A DNA stretch of 25,318 nucleotides, taken from assembly GCA_044338255.1 (NCBI GenBank), contig JBIILZ010000056.1, positions 1-25,318 on the forward strand, given 5' to 3'. Below the pieces are notes generated by a model, which was not told the origin of the DNA, ran no database searches, and worked only from the letters and a program-made list of their open reading frames with translations. The translations under genes and the position numbers were made by a program. This document shows, piece by piece, positions 1 to 6,932 of this stretch (the stretch's first letter is position 1; every line of letters begins with the position of its first letter). Source of the DNA: CAIUVD01 sp044338255 (GTDB taxonomy: Bacteria > Planctomycetota > UBA11346).

Positions 1-7
1 CATCGAA

Positions 8-54
8 CGCGGGCGAGTCGCCCGCGCCCCCGGAATCGAGCCAGCCTTGCTGGC
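8..54. other. Two tandem hairpins upstream of pspA
   Basis: The first hairpin has arms CGCGGGCG (8-15) and CGCCCGCG (19-26) around a 3-nt loop. The second has arms GCCAGC (40-45) and GCTGGC (49-54), also with a 3-nt loop. Neither is followed by a T-run, so they are not convincing intrinsic terminators. They may end the transcript of a gene left of the window or form part of the pspA leader. The pairing is seen directly; the role is unknown. Confidence 0.4.
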
Positions 55-100
55 CTATCTCCGACAGGCTCCTAGGCTGCGGTCCATAAGGAATCCGTCC

Positions 101-862
101 ATGTGGCAGCGTATCGCTAATCTGTTCTCCGGTTTTGCGGGACTGTTCGTGTCCAACTTGGAGCGACGCAATCCCGAGGCGCTCCTGGAAGTCGAGAAGG
201 AGAACCTCCGCCGGCAGATCGGCCAGTTCAACACCGGCCTCGCCAGCCATGCCGGGATGTGTGAGCGTCTGATGGCCCAGGTACGCAAGCTCGAGACCGA
301 AGAGCGCGAACTGCGCGCCAAGACCACCGCCCATCTGAAAGCCGGCAACAACAACGCCGCCGGACAATACGCCCTGCGCCTGCAGACGGTGGTCCGCGAG
401 GTCGAGGAGAATCGCACCCAGCTGGTCCAGGCCGAGACCACCTACAAGGATCTCACCAAGGCCCGCGATGTCGCGATCACCGCCGCCAAGGCCAAGATCG
501 AATCGCTCAAGAGCGGCATCGAGGACATGAAAATGAAGAAGGCCATGGCCGAGATGAATGAGATGGCCAGCGGCATGATCACCACCATCGGCGGTTCGGG
601 AGATACGCTCAATCGTCTGCACGAGATGGTCGAAGAGGAACGCAACAAGGCCGCCGGCCGGGCGCGCGTGGCCAAGGACTCGATCTCGATGCAGGACGTC
701 AACATCAAGGAAGCTGAACAAGAGGCCTTGGCCGCCCAGGCGCTCGCCGATTTCGCTTCCCGCGAAGGCATCTCCCTGCCGCAGGCCGGGTCGGCACCCG
801 CACCGGCGACCGCCGCTCCGGCTGCGCTCGGCAAGTCGATGGGGCCGGCGCAGACCACTTGA
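101..862 (+). CDS. pspA: PspA/IM30 family membrane-stress protein
   Basis: Predicted 253-aa member of the PspA/IM30 (Vipp1, ESCRT-III-like) family, peripheral proteins that bind and stabilise stressed inner membrane. The start MWQRIANLFSGFAG resembles the amphipathic membrane-binding helix of the family. It is followed by about 190 residues of charged, heptad-like coiled coil rich in E, K, R and A, and an Ala/Pro-rich tail. The ATG at 101 is chosen over an upstream in-frame TTG (47) because AAGGA lies 8 nt before it and the family helix begins there. No PspF or PspB/C partner is visible. The stop codon TGA (860-862) lies inside an 8-nt tandem repeat. The family call is from overall pattern, without a search. 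Confidence 0.8.
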   Translation: MWQRIANLFSGFAGLFVSNLERRNPEALLEVEKENLRRQIGQFNTGLASHAGMCERLMAQVRKLETEERELRAKTTAHLKAGNNNAAGQYALRLQTVVREVEENRTQLVQAETTYKDLTKARDVAITAAKAKIESLKSGIEDMKMKKAMAEMNEMASGMITTIGGSGDTLNRLHEMVEEERNKAAGRARVAKDSISMQDVNIKEAEQEALAAQALADFASREGISLPQAGSAPAPATAAPAALGKSMGPAQTT

Positions 863-908
863 CCACTTGACCACTTGACCACTTGACCACTTGACCACTT
901 GACCACTT
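853..908. repeat. 8-nt tandem repeat (GACCACTT x7) over the pspA stop
   Basis: Seven perfect copies of GACCACTT run from 853 to 908 and are followed by GA. The pspA stop codon TGA (860-862) straddles the first and second copies. The array fills nearly all the space before ackA and replaces any Shine-Dalgarno sequence. Because 8 is not a multiple of 3, copies rotate through the frames; the frame of pspA meets TGA again every 24 nt. It could also act as a protein-binding array or a variable-number locus. Confidence 0.97.
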
Positions 909-921
909 GAGCGATCGAACC

Positions 922-2118
922 ATGGCCATCTTGGTCCTCAATGCCGGTAGTTCGTCACTGAAATACGCGCTGATCGAGGCTTCCACGGCGAGTCCGGAGA
1001 AGCTCCTGACGCGCGGCGTAGCTGAGTGCCTGGGCACGCCCCAGGCGGTGCTCCGCTGCGCCAACCGTCCGCCGCAGTCGATTCCCGACGGCTCGCTCAC
1101 GACCGTCCTGGCGGTGCTTCTCGAGCAGCTCGGGGCCGGCGTGCAACTCAGCGCCATCGGCCATCGCGTGGTCCACGGTGGTGAATATTTCACCAGCGCG
1201 GCGCTGATCGATGAGGCGGTGATCGCCGCCATCACCGACTGCGTGCGCCTCGCGCCGCTGCACAATCCGGGGAATCTCGCCGGCATCGCCGCCACCCGGC
1301 AGCTGTTTCCACAAGTTCCGCAGGTGGCGGTGTTCGATACCGCCTTCCATCAGACGCTGCCCGAGATCGCCTGGCGATATGCGGTACCCGAAGCCTGGTA
1401 TCGCGACCATGGAGTGCGCCGCTACGGCTTCCATGGCACCAGCCATCAGTACGTCGCCGAGCGGGCGGCAATGCTGCTCGACCGGCCCTTGTCCTCATTG
1501 CGCCTGCTGACGGTGCATCTTGGCAACGGCTGTTCCGCCTGCGCCATCCGCAACGGGGTGAGCGTCGATACGACCATGGGCATGACCCCCATGGAAGGCT
1601 TGGTGATGGGCACGCGCTGCGGTGACATCGATCCCGGCCTGATCGCGCACCTCGTGCACGGGCAGGGCATGGAGCTCGCGACGGTGATGGACTGTCTGAA
1701 TCGCCAAGCTGGACTGCTGGGGCTCTCCGGGCTGAGCAACGATCTGCGTCAGCTCACCCGCGAGCGCGCCGCCGGTCATCCGCGAGCGCGCCTCGCCATC
1801 GACATCTTCTGCTATCGCCTGGCAAAAGCGCTCGCCGCCCTGGTGGTGCCGCTGGGCGGCTTGGATGCGCTGATCTTCACCGGCGGCATCGGCGAACACA
1901 GCGATCTGGTACGGCAGCTGACGCTATCGCATCTGACATGGCTGGGACTGGTCGGCGATGAAGCTCTGAATGCGACTGTTCAAGAGGGCCCCATCGATCG
2001 CGAGCGTCGCGTGTGGGTCATTCCCACGGATGAAGAAGGGATGATCGCCCGCGAAACCGCGCGTGTGATCGCCGTTGGCGCGAGCTGCCTGGGCCCAGGC
2101 GTAGGCGTAGAAAGATGA
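922..2118 (+). CDS. ackA: Acetate kinase
   Basis: Catalyses acetyl phosphate + ADP to acetate + ATP in the cytoplasm, the ATP-yielding step of acetate overflow or fermentation. The 398-aa length is typical. Visible family motifs are the N-terminal phosphate-binding NAGSSSLK (N7), RVVHGG (R82), FDTAFH (D139), YGFHGTSH (H171), HLGNGCS, TRCGDIDPG (R232) and TGGIGEHS; these supply the expected catalytic Asn, Arg, Asp and His residues. ATG 922 is chosen because it places NAGSS at the usual distance; an in-frame TTG at 907 lies in the tandem repeat. No Shine-Dalgarno is seen. It overlaps pta by ATGA, indicating translational coupling. The 3' end has a small GGCGTA x2 duplication encoding Gly-Val-Gly-Val. 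Confidence 0.97.
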   Translation: MAILVLNAGSSSLKYALIEASTASPEKLLTRGVAECLGTPQAVLRCANRPPQSIPDGSLTTVLAVLLEQLGAGVQLSAIGHRVVHGGEYFTSAALIDEAVIAAITDCVRLAPLHNPGNLAGIAATRQLFPQVPQVAVFDTAFHQTLPEIAWRYAVPEAWYRDHGVRRYGFHGTSHQYVAERAAMLLDRPLSSLRLLTVHLGNGCSACAIRNGVSVDTTMGMTPMEGLVMGTRCGDIDPGLIAHLVHGQGMELATVMDCLNRQAGLLGLSGLSNDLRQLTRERAAGHPRARLAIDIFCYRLAKALAALVVPLGGLDALIFTGGIGEHSDLVRQLTLSHLTWLGLVGDEALNATVQEGPIDRERRVWVIPTDEEGMIARETARVIAVGASCLGPGVGVER

Positions 2119-4226
2119 ACATGCCGCATACACTGCTCACAGTACCCACCGGCCATGGCGTCGGTCTGACTTCGGCCAGTCTGGCCCTCGTGCGGGCCCT
2201 GGATCGCCAGGGGGTTCGCGTCGGATTCTGCAAGCCGATCGCCCAGCAGCGTGCCGGCGACCACGGCCCTGAACGCTCGACGGCCCTGCTCAAACTTGCT
2301 AGCAGCCTGCAGCCTCCCGAGCCCTTGGCCCGCGGGCGGGTCGAGGAGCTGCTCGCTACCGGTGACGAGCAGCTGCTGATGGAGGAGATCGTCGCCAATT
2401 GCGCCGCGGTCTTCGCTCAGGCCGATGTCGTGGTCGTCGAAGGCTTGGTGCCTAGCGTCGATCTGACCTATTCCAGTCGTATCAATCAGGCTCTGGCGCG
2501 GACTCTCGATGCCGAGGTCATTCTCGTCGGCAAGACCGCTGGACGTAGTGCCGACGAGGTCGTCGAGAGCATGGCCATCGCCGTCCATCTCTACGCCGAC
2601 GGCGACGTGCAGCGCGTCTTCGGCGGGATCCTCAACCAAGTCACCGGCGATGGCGTCGATGGCGCGGCGCTGGTGCAGACCATGGCGGCGCGAGGCCTGC
2701 CGGTGATCGGGGTCTTTCCTTATCTCAAATCGCTGACCTGGATCCGCATCGCCGATCTCGTGGCCCAGATGCAGCCGACGATCATCCATGCCGGCGAGCA
2801 GGGCCGCCGCATCCAGCGCGTCACGGTGCTTGCGCAATCGGTACCGGGCGTGCTCAAGGGCCTTCAGCCTGGCAGCCTGCTGATCACCCCCGGCGATCGC
2901 CATGACGTGATCATGGCGGTGTGCCTGGCGGCGCTCAGCGGCGTACGTTTTGCCGGGCTCCTGCTTACGGCGGCGCCCATGGATGCGGCGGTCGCGGAGC
3001 TGACCGCCGCCGCCTACGCCACCGGCCTGCCGGTGATGCGCGTCGACAGCAATACCTTCGATGCCGCTACCCAGGTCCGCGAGCTCGATCATGAAGTCGC
3101 CGCCGATGATCGTGAGCGCGCGGAACAGGTGATGAACGGCCTCGCCGACCATCTCGATACCGGCTGGGTGCAGCGGCTGGTGGCGACCTCCCCGCAGCGC
3201 CGCCTGAGTCCGCCGGCCTTCCGCCACGGCCTGATTGAGCGCGCGCGTCGCGCCCACCGGCGGATCGTGCTTCCCGAAGGTCATGAGCCGCGCACCATCC
3301 GCGCGGCGGTGCAGTGCCAGGAACGCGGCATCGCATGCTGCGTGTTGCTCGGCAATGGCGATGACATCCGCCGCCAGGCCACCGCCCTCGGGCTGACCCT
3401 GCCGCAAGGACTGGAGATCATCGACCCGCGCGAGGTCAACGAGCGCTACGTCGCGCCGCTGGTGCAGCTGCGCAAGGCCAAGGGCATGACCGAAGGCCGC
3501 GCCCGCGAAGAGCTCTCCGACACCATCGTGCTCGGGACGATGATGCTCAAGCTCGGCGAGGTCGATGGCTTGGTCTCAGGCGCCATCCATACCACCGCGC
3601 ACACCATCCGTCCGGCCCTGCAGCTGATCAAGACCGCGCCCGGCAGCAGCCTGGTCTCGAGCGTCTTCTTCATGTGCCTCCCGGACCAGGTGGTGGTCTA
3701 CGGCGACTGCGCGGTGAACCCCGATCCCACTGCCGAGCAGCTCGCGGACATCGCGTTGCAGAGCGCCGATTCGGCGCGGGCCTTCGGCATCGAGCCGCGA
3801 GTGGCCATGATCAGCTATTCGACCGGTGCCTCGGGGACCGGTGCTGATGTCGACAAGGTCCGCGAGGCCACTCGCTTGGCGCGCGAGCGGCGTCCCGGGC
3901 TGGCGATCGATGGGCCGCTGCAATACGATGCCGCCGCCATCGCTAGCGTTGCGGCCACCAAGCTCCCGGACTCGCAGGTGGCGGGCCATGCCAACGTCTT
4001 CGTGTTCCCTGACCTCAATACCGGCAACACCGTCTACAAGGCGGTGCAACGCAGCGCCCATGTGATCTCGATCGGCCCGATGCTGCAGGGTCTGGCCAAG
4101 CCGGTGAACGACCTCTCGCGCGGGGCCCTGGTCGAAGACATCGTCTACACCATCGCCCTGACCGCGATCCAGGCCGGCAGTCAGGTCACGGCAAGCAGTC
4201 AGGTCACGGCAACAAACGCACGCTGA
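2115..4226 (+). CDS. pta: Phosphate acetyltransferase, long three-domain form
   Basis: Converts acetyl-CoA + phosphate to acetyl phosphate + CoA and feeds acetate kinase. The 703-aa protein has the long enterobacterial-type layout: an N-terminal P-loop/BioD-like domain (PTGHGVGLTS, residues 11-20; VVVEGL, 106-111), a DRTGG regulatory domain (about 215-325, with ITPGDRHDVI) and a C-terminal PTA catalytic domain (about 370-700). The latter contains SGAIHTTAHTIRP, GDCAVNPDPTAEQLA, SYSTGASGTGADV and DGPLQYDAA. ATG 2115 overlaps the ackA stop (ATGA); an ATG two codons later is possible. The C-terminal tail contains a duplicated six-residue block (SQVTAS/SQVTAT) encoded by an 18-nt tandem repeat, and the last 23 bases overlap the convergent cupredoxin gene. 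Confidence 0.97.
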   Translation: MNMPHTLLTVPTGHGVGLTSASLALVRALDRQGVRVGFCKPIAQQRAGDHGPERSTALLKLASSLQPPEPLARGRVEELLATGDEQLLMEEIVANCAAVFAQADVVVVEGLVPSVDLTYSSRINQALARTLDAEVILVGKTAGRSADEVVESMAIAVHLYADGDVQRVFGGILNQVTGDGVDGAALVQTMAARGLPVIGVFPYLKSLTWIRIADLVAQMQPTIIHAGEQGRRIQRVTVLAQSVPGVLKGLQPGSLLITPGDRHDVIMAVCLAALSGVRFAGLLLTAAPMDAAVAELTAAAYATGLPVMRVDSNTFDAATQVRELDHEVAADDRERAEQVMNGLADHLDTGWVQRLVATSPQRRLSPPAFRHGLIERARRAHRRIVLPEGHEPRTIRAAVQCQERGIACCVLLGNGDDIRRQATALGLTLPQGLEIIDPREVNERYVAPLVQLRKAKGMTEGRAREELSDTIVLGTMMLKLGEVDGLVSGAIHTTAHTIRPALQLIKTAPGSSLVSSVFFMCLPDQVVVYGDCAVNPDPTAEQLADIALQSADSARAFGIEPRVAMISYSTGASGTGADVDKVREATRLARERRPGLAIDGPLQYDAAAIASVAATKLPDSQVAGHANVFVFPDLNTGNTVYKAVQRSAHVISIGPMLQGLAKPVNDLSRGALVEDIVYTIALTAIQAGSQVTASSQVTATNAR
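4177..4212. repeat. 18-nt direct tandem repeat at the pta/cupredoxin junction
   Basis: Two perfect adjacent 18-nt copies (4177-4194 and 4195-4212), each starting GCAGTCAGGTCA. On the plus strand they add six in-frame residues to the Pta tail. On the minus strand each copy contains TCA, so the cupredoxin stop (4204-4206) recurs in frame 18 nt downstream at 4186-4188. Confidence 0.97.
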
Positions 4227-4827
4227 GCGTGCCCACCGGCTTGCCCTTGCGCACCACCGGCACGGCGTCGGCCGAGGGGATGTTCATCGTCAGCGTCTCG
4301 CAGCGTGGCGCCCACAGCGTGAGCTGGCGGGCATCGGCCGGGATCTCCGGCAGGCGCACGGTGATGCTCAGCGCGCCATCAGCGAGTTCGCTGACGGCGG
4401 CATACGGCGAATCGAGGGCCATGATCCACAGCTGCATCTGCGGATGGATCTTGCAGCCGTGCTTGACCACCGTGCCCAGCGGCCAGGCAACGGTCAGGCT
4501 GAGCGTCGAGCCGGGGGCCCCGAGTCCGAGATCGGTGTCGATGCCGCGCTCGCTGTCGAGGGCGAAAATGTTGTGCGCCTGGCTATCGGAATTGCGGAAT
4601 TCCACGAGCCCACCCGGCGGGGCGACGACGATCAGCGGCCGGAAAGCCTGCTCGCGCTGATCAACGATGGTGGCACCGGCGGGTTTCCAGCCGTAGTAGT
4701 CGGGCAGCCACACCAGCACCGCCGGCGGCGCCGCTCGGGCGAAGGTGACCGTGGCTTCGAGGCTCGCCGCCGACAGCACGCCAGCCGCGAGGAGGATCAG
4801 GCCGATGACGAGGGGTAGCCGAGGCAT
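4204..4827 (-). CDS. Secreted cupredoxin, methylamine-utilization-like family
   Basis: A 207-aa predicted exported blue-copper protein. Residues 1-21 form a signal peptide (hydrophobic LVIGLILLAAGVLSA, cleavage near ASA). Residues about 55-138 form a cupredoxin domain opening with VDQREQAFRP and containing all four type 1 copper ligands in order: His85 (AHNI), Cys125, His128 and Met131 (in CKIHPQM). A C-terminal beta domain follows, with LPEIPADARQLTLWAP resembling the carboxypeptidase-regulatory-like tail of proteins annotated as methylamine utilization proteins. The substrate is unknown; periplasmic electron transfer or copper binding is plausible. It is divergent from the SDR gene and overlaps pta tail to tail by 23 nt. 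The stop codon lies in an 18-nt tandem repeat. Confidence 0.85.
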   Translation of the reverse strand: MPRLPLVIGLILLAAGVLSAASLEATVTFARAAPPAVLVWLPDYYGWKPAGATIVDQREQAFRPLIVVAPPGGLVEFRNSDSQAHNIFALDSERGIDTDLGLGAPGSTLSLTVAWPLGTVVKHGCKIHPQMQLWIMALDSPYAAVSELADGALSITVRLPEIPADARQLTLWAPRCETLTMNIPSADAVPVVRKGKPVGTLSVRLLP

Positions 4828-4862
4828 GACTAGATGGTAAGCCGACGGCCGCCAGTGCCAGA

Positions 4863-4914
4863 AACCTGTTTCAGAAACAAGAGCCAGGAACCTGTTTCAG
4901 AAACAAGAGCCAGG
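4863..4914. repeat. 26-bp direct repeat x2 carrying 13-bp palindromes in a divergent gap
   Basis: Two perfect 26-bp copies (4863-4888 and 4889-4914) lie between the divergent cupredoxin and SDR genes. Each contains the perfect palindrome TGTTTCAGAAACA (4867-4879 and 4893-4905), with centres 26 bp apart. Remnants of further copies flank both sides (GTGCCAGA before, AACC after). The junction also forms CAGGAACCTG (4885-4894). Position and symmetry suit a pair of operators for a dimeric regulator, but the tandem duplication also resembles the other tandem repeats in this window. Confidence 0.85.
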
Positions 4915-4953
4915 AACCAGTGGATTCTGGCCAATGCCGCGGACCCTGGCAAT

Positions 4954-5733
4954 ATGCGTCGACTTGCCGGCATGACCGTTGCCATCACCGGTGCCTCTTC
5001 CGGCATCGGCGCCGCGCTTGCGCGCCAGCTGCACGCGCAGGGGGCGCAGGTGGTACTGGCGGCGCGGCGGGTGGAGCGTCTGCAGCAGCTCGCCGCCGAG
5101 CTGCCCGGCGCGCGGGTGGTGGTCGCGGATGTATCGGTGGCCGCCGACTGTGCGGCTCTGATCGCGGCCGTGCCCGAGCTCGACACCTTGGTTTGCAATG
5201 CCGGCTATGGGCTGGCGAAAGCCATCTGCGATACCAGCGAGGGCGAGTGGCTGGCGCTGTTGCGCACCAATGTTCTCGGCACCACTGCCTGTATTACGGC
5301 GGCGGTACCGCAGCTCTGCCAGCGCCCGCTGCGTGATGGCTGGCGCGGCCAGATCGTCATCGTCAGCTCGGCCCTGGCGCGGCGCGGCCGGCCAGAGGGC
5401 GGCGCCTATGCCGCGACCAAGGCCGCCCAGCTCTCGATCGCCGAGGCCTTGCGCGTGGAACTGGCCGATGAGCACATAGCTGTGACCAGCGTCCACCCTG
5501 TGGCTACGGTCAGCGAATTCACCACCGTCGCCAGCGGTTGGAAGAGCGGCGCGCGCGAGCCGCTGCAGAGCGCCGAACACGTCGCGGCCTGCATCGTGGG
5601 CGTGATCGTGCGTCCGCGTGCGGAAGTGTGGCCGCATCGTTTGAGCCGCTGGGGACTGTCGCTGGCGACCTTGTGGCCATCACTACTGGATGGGTATTTC
5701 CGACGTCGACTCAAAGGCTGGCGACCGGGCTGA
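4954..5733 (+). CDS. Short-chain dehydrogenase/reductase (SDR)
   Basis: A 259-aa classical SDR oxidoreductase using NAD(P)(H). Its Rossmann motif is TGASSGIG (12-19), with NAG (82-84) and Asn106. The catalytic set is complete: Ser139 (IVSSA), Tyr152 and Lys156 (YAATK). The Arg pair after the second beta strand (AARR, 37-39) suggests NADP preference. The substrate cannot be read from sequence; the hydrophobic C-terminus with basic ending (YFRRRLKGWRPG) hints at membrane association. ATG 4954 is chosen because it precedes the first beta strand; ATG 4972 is the alternative, and an in-frame GTG at 4834 would read through the 26-bp repeats. No clear Shine-Dalgarno is seen. It is divergent from the cupredoxin gene. 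Confidence 0.9.
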   Translation: MRRLAGMTVAITGASSGIGAALARQLHAQGAQVVLAARRVERLQQLAAELPGARVVVADVSVAADCAALIAAVPELDTLVCNAGYGLAKAICDTSEGEWLALLRTNVLGTTACITAAVPQLCQRPLRDGWRGQIVIVSSALARRGRPEGGAYAATKAAQLSIAEALRVELADEHIAVTSVHPVATVSEFTTVASGWKSGAREPLQSAEHVAACIVGVIVRPRAEVWPHRLSRWGLSLATLWPSLLDGYFRRRLKGWRPG

Positions 5734-5740
5734 GATCCTC

Positions 5741-5767
5741 TTGCCATATGTGGTTCGGGCATATTAT
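5741..5767 (+). promoter_or_regulatory. Candidate sigma-70-type promoter of the tRNA gene
   Basis: TTGCCA (5741-5746) and TATTAT (5762-5767) are separated by 15 nt and lie in a locally AT-rich patch, 14 nt before the first tRNA base. The spacer is shorter than the usual 16-18 nt, so the -35 assignment is weaker than the -10. Confidence 0.45.
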
Positions 5768-5780
5768 TTCGCCCCCACAC

Positions 5781-5856
5781 GGCGCTGTAGCTCAGCGGTT
5801 AGAGCGGAGGCTTCATAAGCCTTAGGTCGAGGGTTCGATTCCCCCCAGCGCTACCA
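5781..5856 (+). tRNA. tRNA-Met (CAT anticodon), CCA encoded
   Basis: A 76-nt cloverleaf. Acceptor GGCGCTG pairs with CAGCGCT (first pair G-U). The D stem is GCTC/GAGC. The anticodon stem GAGGC/GCCTT surrounds the loop TTCATAA (anticodon 5814-5816). The variable loop is AGGTC and the T loop TTCGATT; the T stem GAGGG/CCCCC contains one A-C mismatch. The 3' CCA is encoded. Lack of the three G-C pairs of initiator tRNA excludes tRNA-fMet. Elongator Met is favoured, but CAT also occurs in tRNA-Ile2 (lysidine-modified) and sequence alone does not fully separate these. The G-U and A-C pairs are slightly unusual. Confidence 0.93.
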
Positions 5857-5864
5857 AATGATGG

Positions 5865-5898
5865 CGGGCCGTGGCAACACCACGGCCCGTACTTTTTC
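5865..5898 (+). terminator. Intrinsic terminator after the tRNA
   Basis: A perfect 10-bp stem, CGGGCCGTGG (5865-5874) and CCACGGCCCG (5880-5889), with a 5-nt loop is followed by TACTTTTT. It begins 8 nt after the tRNA CCA end. The next gene's start codon comes immediately after the T-run. Confidence 0.9.
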
Positions 5899-5899
5899 C

Positions 5900-6796
5900 A
5901 TGCCCAATCCTCTGCCCGGCGCCCCCACTGATCGCCCTAATGTGCCACCGCCACCGACGGCGTTGACCAATTGCTGCGTGGTCCTGGCACGCCCCCAGGG
6001 GCCGGTGAATCTGGGCATGATCGCGCGCCTCTGTGGCAATCTCGGGGTCACCGATCTGCGCCTGGTGAGTCCGATGTGCGAGGTTGATTGCGACGAAGCG
6101 CGGATGTTCAGCACCCATTCCAAGCAATTGCTGCTCGCGGCGCCGATCTTCGCGAGCGTTGAGGAGGCCACTGCCGATTGCGGCCTGGTGATCGGCACCA
6201 GCGGCGATTTCCGGACCTCGGAACTCGGCCCGCATGTGCGCGCCGAACGTGTGCCGGAACTACTCGCGAAACGTCCAGTAGCGCGTTTCGCGCTGGTCTT
6301 TGGCACCGAGGCCACCGGCTTGAACGATGAGGAGCTGCGCGCCTGCCAAGCGTGGATCCACCTCGACACCTTCGGCCAGAACATCAGCTACAATCTCGCC
6401 AACGCGGTGGCGATCACTTTGTACGTGATCGCCACCGCCAGTGCCCCGCCGGTGGTCGAGGAACTGCCCGCGGCGGCTCCCCGGGCGATGGTTGAAAATC
6501 TGCTCGGATACTGGTTTGCGACCCTTGAGCGTTTTCACTATTTCCGGCGCACTGATCCGACGCGGTTCCAGCCGCTCTTTCGCAAATTCATCGGTCGCCT
6601 GCACCTGTCGGTCCACGACGTGCAGATCCTGCGCGGGATGCTGGCGCAGTTCAACCTCGGTGGTTTCGGAGATCGCTTCGACAGCAAGCCTACCGAGCGG
6701 CCTGGCAAACCACTGGTCATGGACGAGCGCTCGCGCGGGGCGCAGCTGCTCGCCGAACGCCGCCAGTCGGCAGCCCCCGAGTCCGGAGACGCTTGA
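5900..6796 (+). CDS. trmJ: TrmJ-like tRNA/rRNA 2'-O-methyltransferase (SpoU/SPOUT family)
   Basis: A 298-aa SpoU-type knotted methyltransferase, probably SAM-dependent ribose 2'-O-methylation of tRNA position 32. The motifs appear in order: motif 1 ARPQGPVNLGMIARL (30-44, with the conserved N and R), motif 2 LVFGTEATGL (132-141) and motif 3 NISYNLANAV (161-170). A C-terminal helical extension typical of TrmJ follows, with YFRRTDP and the R/H-rich stretch FIGRLHLSVHDVQILRGM. ATG 5900 is chosen because ATGs at 5858 and 5861 would lie before the tRNA terminator. No Shine-Dalgarno precedes it, so translation or transcription start may be unusual. The 3' end is followed directly by a 15-nt tandem repeat. 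Another SpoU specificity is possible. Confidence 0.85.
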   Translation: MPNPLPGAPTDRPNVPPPPTALTNCCVVLARPQGPVNLGMIARLCGNLGVTDLRLVSPMCEVDCDEARMFSTHSKQLLLAAPIFASVEEATADCGLVIGTSGDFRTSELGPHVRAERVPELLAKRPVARFALVFGTEATGLNDEELRACQAWIHLDTFGQNISYNLANAVAITLYVIATASAPPVVEELPAAAPRAMVENLLGYWFATLERFHYFRRTDPTRFQPLFRKFIGRLHLSVHDVQILRGMLAQFNLGGFGDRFDSKPTERPGKPLVMDERSRGAQLLAERRQSAAPESGDA

Positions 6797-6841
6797 GCCC
6801 TGCGCTGCTTGGCCCTGCGCTGCTTGGCCCTGCGACTGCTG
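6797..6841. repeat. 15-nt tandem repeat directly after the trmJ stop
   Basis: Two perfect copies of GCCCTGCGCTGCTTG (6797-6811 and 6812-6826) and a degenerate third (6827-6841, with an inserted A) begin at the base after the trmJ TGA (6794-6796). The unit is a multiple of 3, so the frame stays open for 20 codons after the stop. Confidence 0.93.
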
Positions 6842-6871
6842 GCTGGTGGGCGTCGGGCGTGACGTGGGGCG

Positions 6872-6911
6872 CTTCATCAAGCCTTCATCACTCTCCGCAC
6901 CGTTCTACAGT
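6872..6911 (+). promoter_or_regulatory. 11-bp-spaced direct repeat (PhoB/OmpR-type box) with candidate -10
   Basis: CTTCATCA occurs at 6872-6879 and 6883-6890, exactly 11 bp apart on the same strand. One-helical-turn direct repeats are the hallmark of OmpR/PhoB-family response-regulator sites. A weak -10-like TACAGT (6906-6911) follows and no good -35 is present, as expected for an activator-dependent promoter. It precedes the polyamine cluster. The regulator is not in the window. Confidence 0.4.
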
Positions 6912-6932
6912 CGTTGTGCCCAACCACAGCGG

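Noticed and set aside
61..73. 13-mer CCGACAGGCTCCT shared with 24515-24527, both just upstream of genes
   Set aside because: A 13-base match is expected several times by chance in 25 kb, and the flanks do not align, so it does not support a repeat element. A genome-wide count would settle it.
853..908. Short array considered as a CRISPR
   Set aside because: The units are 8 nt and contiguous with no spacers, so this is a simple tandem repeat.
1980..3407. Long open frame antisense to ackA/pta
   Set aside because: It lies opposite strongly recognised pta and ackA coding sequence. Its His/Asp/Gly/Arg-heavy composition is that of a codon shadow in GC-rich DNA, and no family motif is visible.
4834..4953. 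Longer SDR reading frame starting at GTG 4834
   Set aside because: It would translate the 26-bp repeats and place 40 unmatched residues before the Rossmann fold.
5981..5995. TGGCACG in trmJ as a sigma-54 site
   Set aside because: It lacks the GC dinucleotide at the required spacing and lies inside coding sequence.
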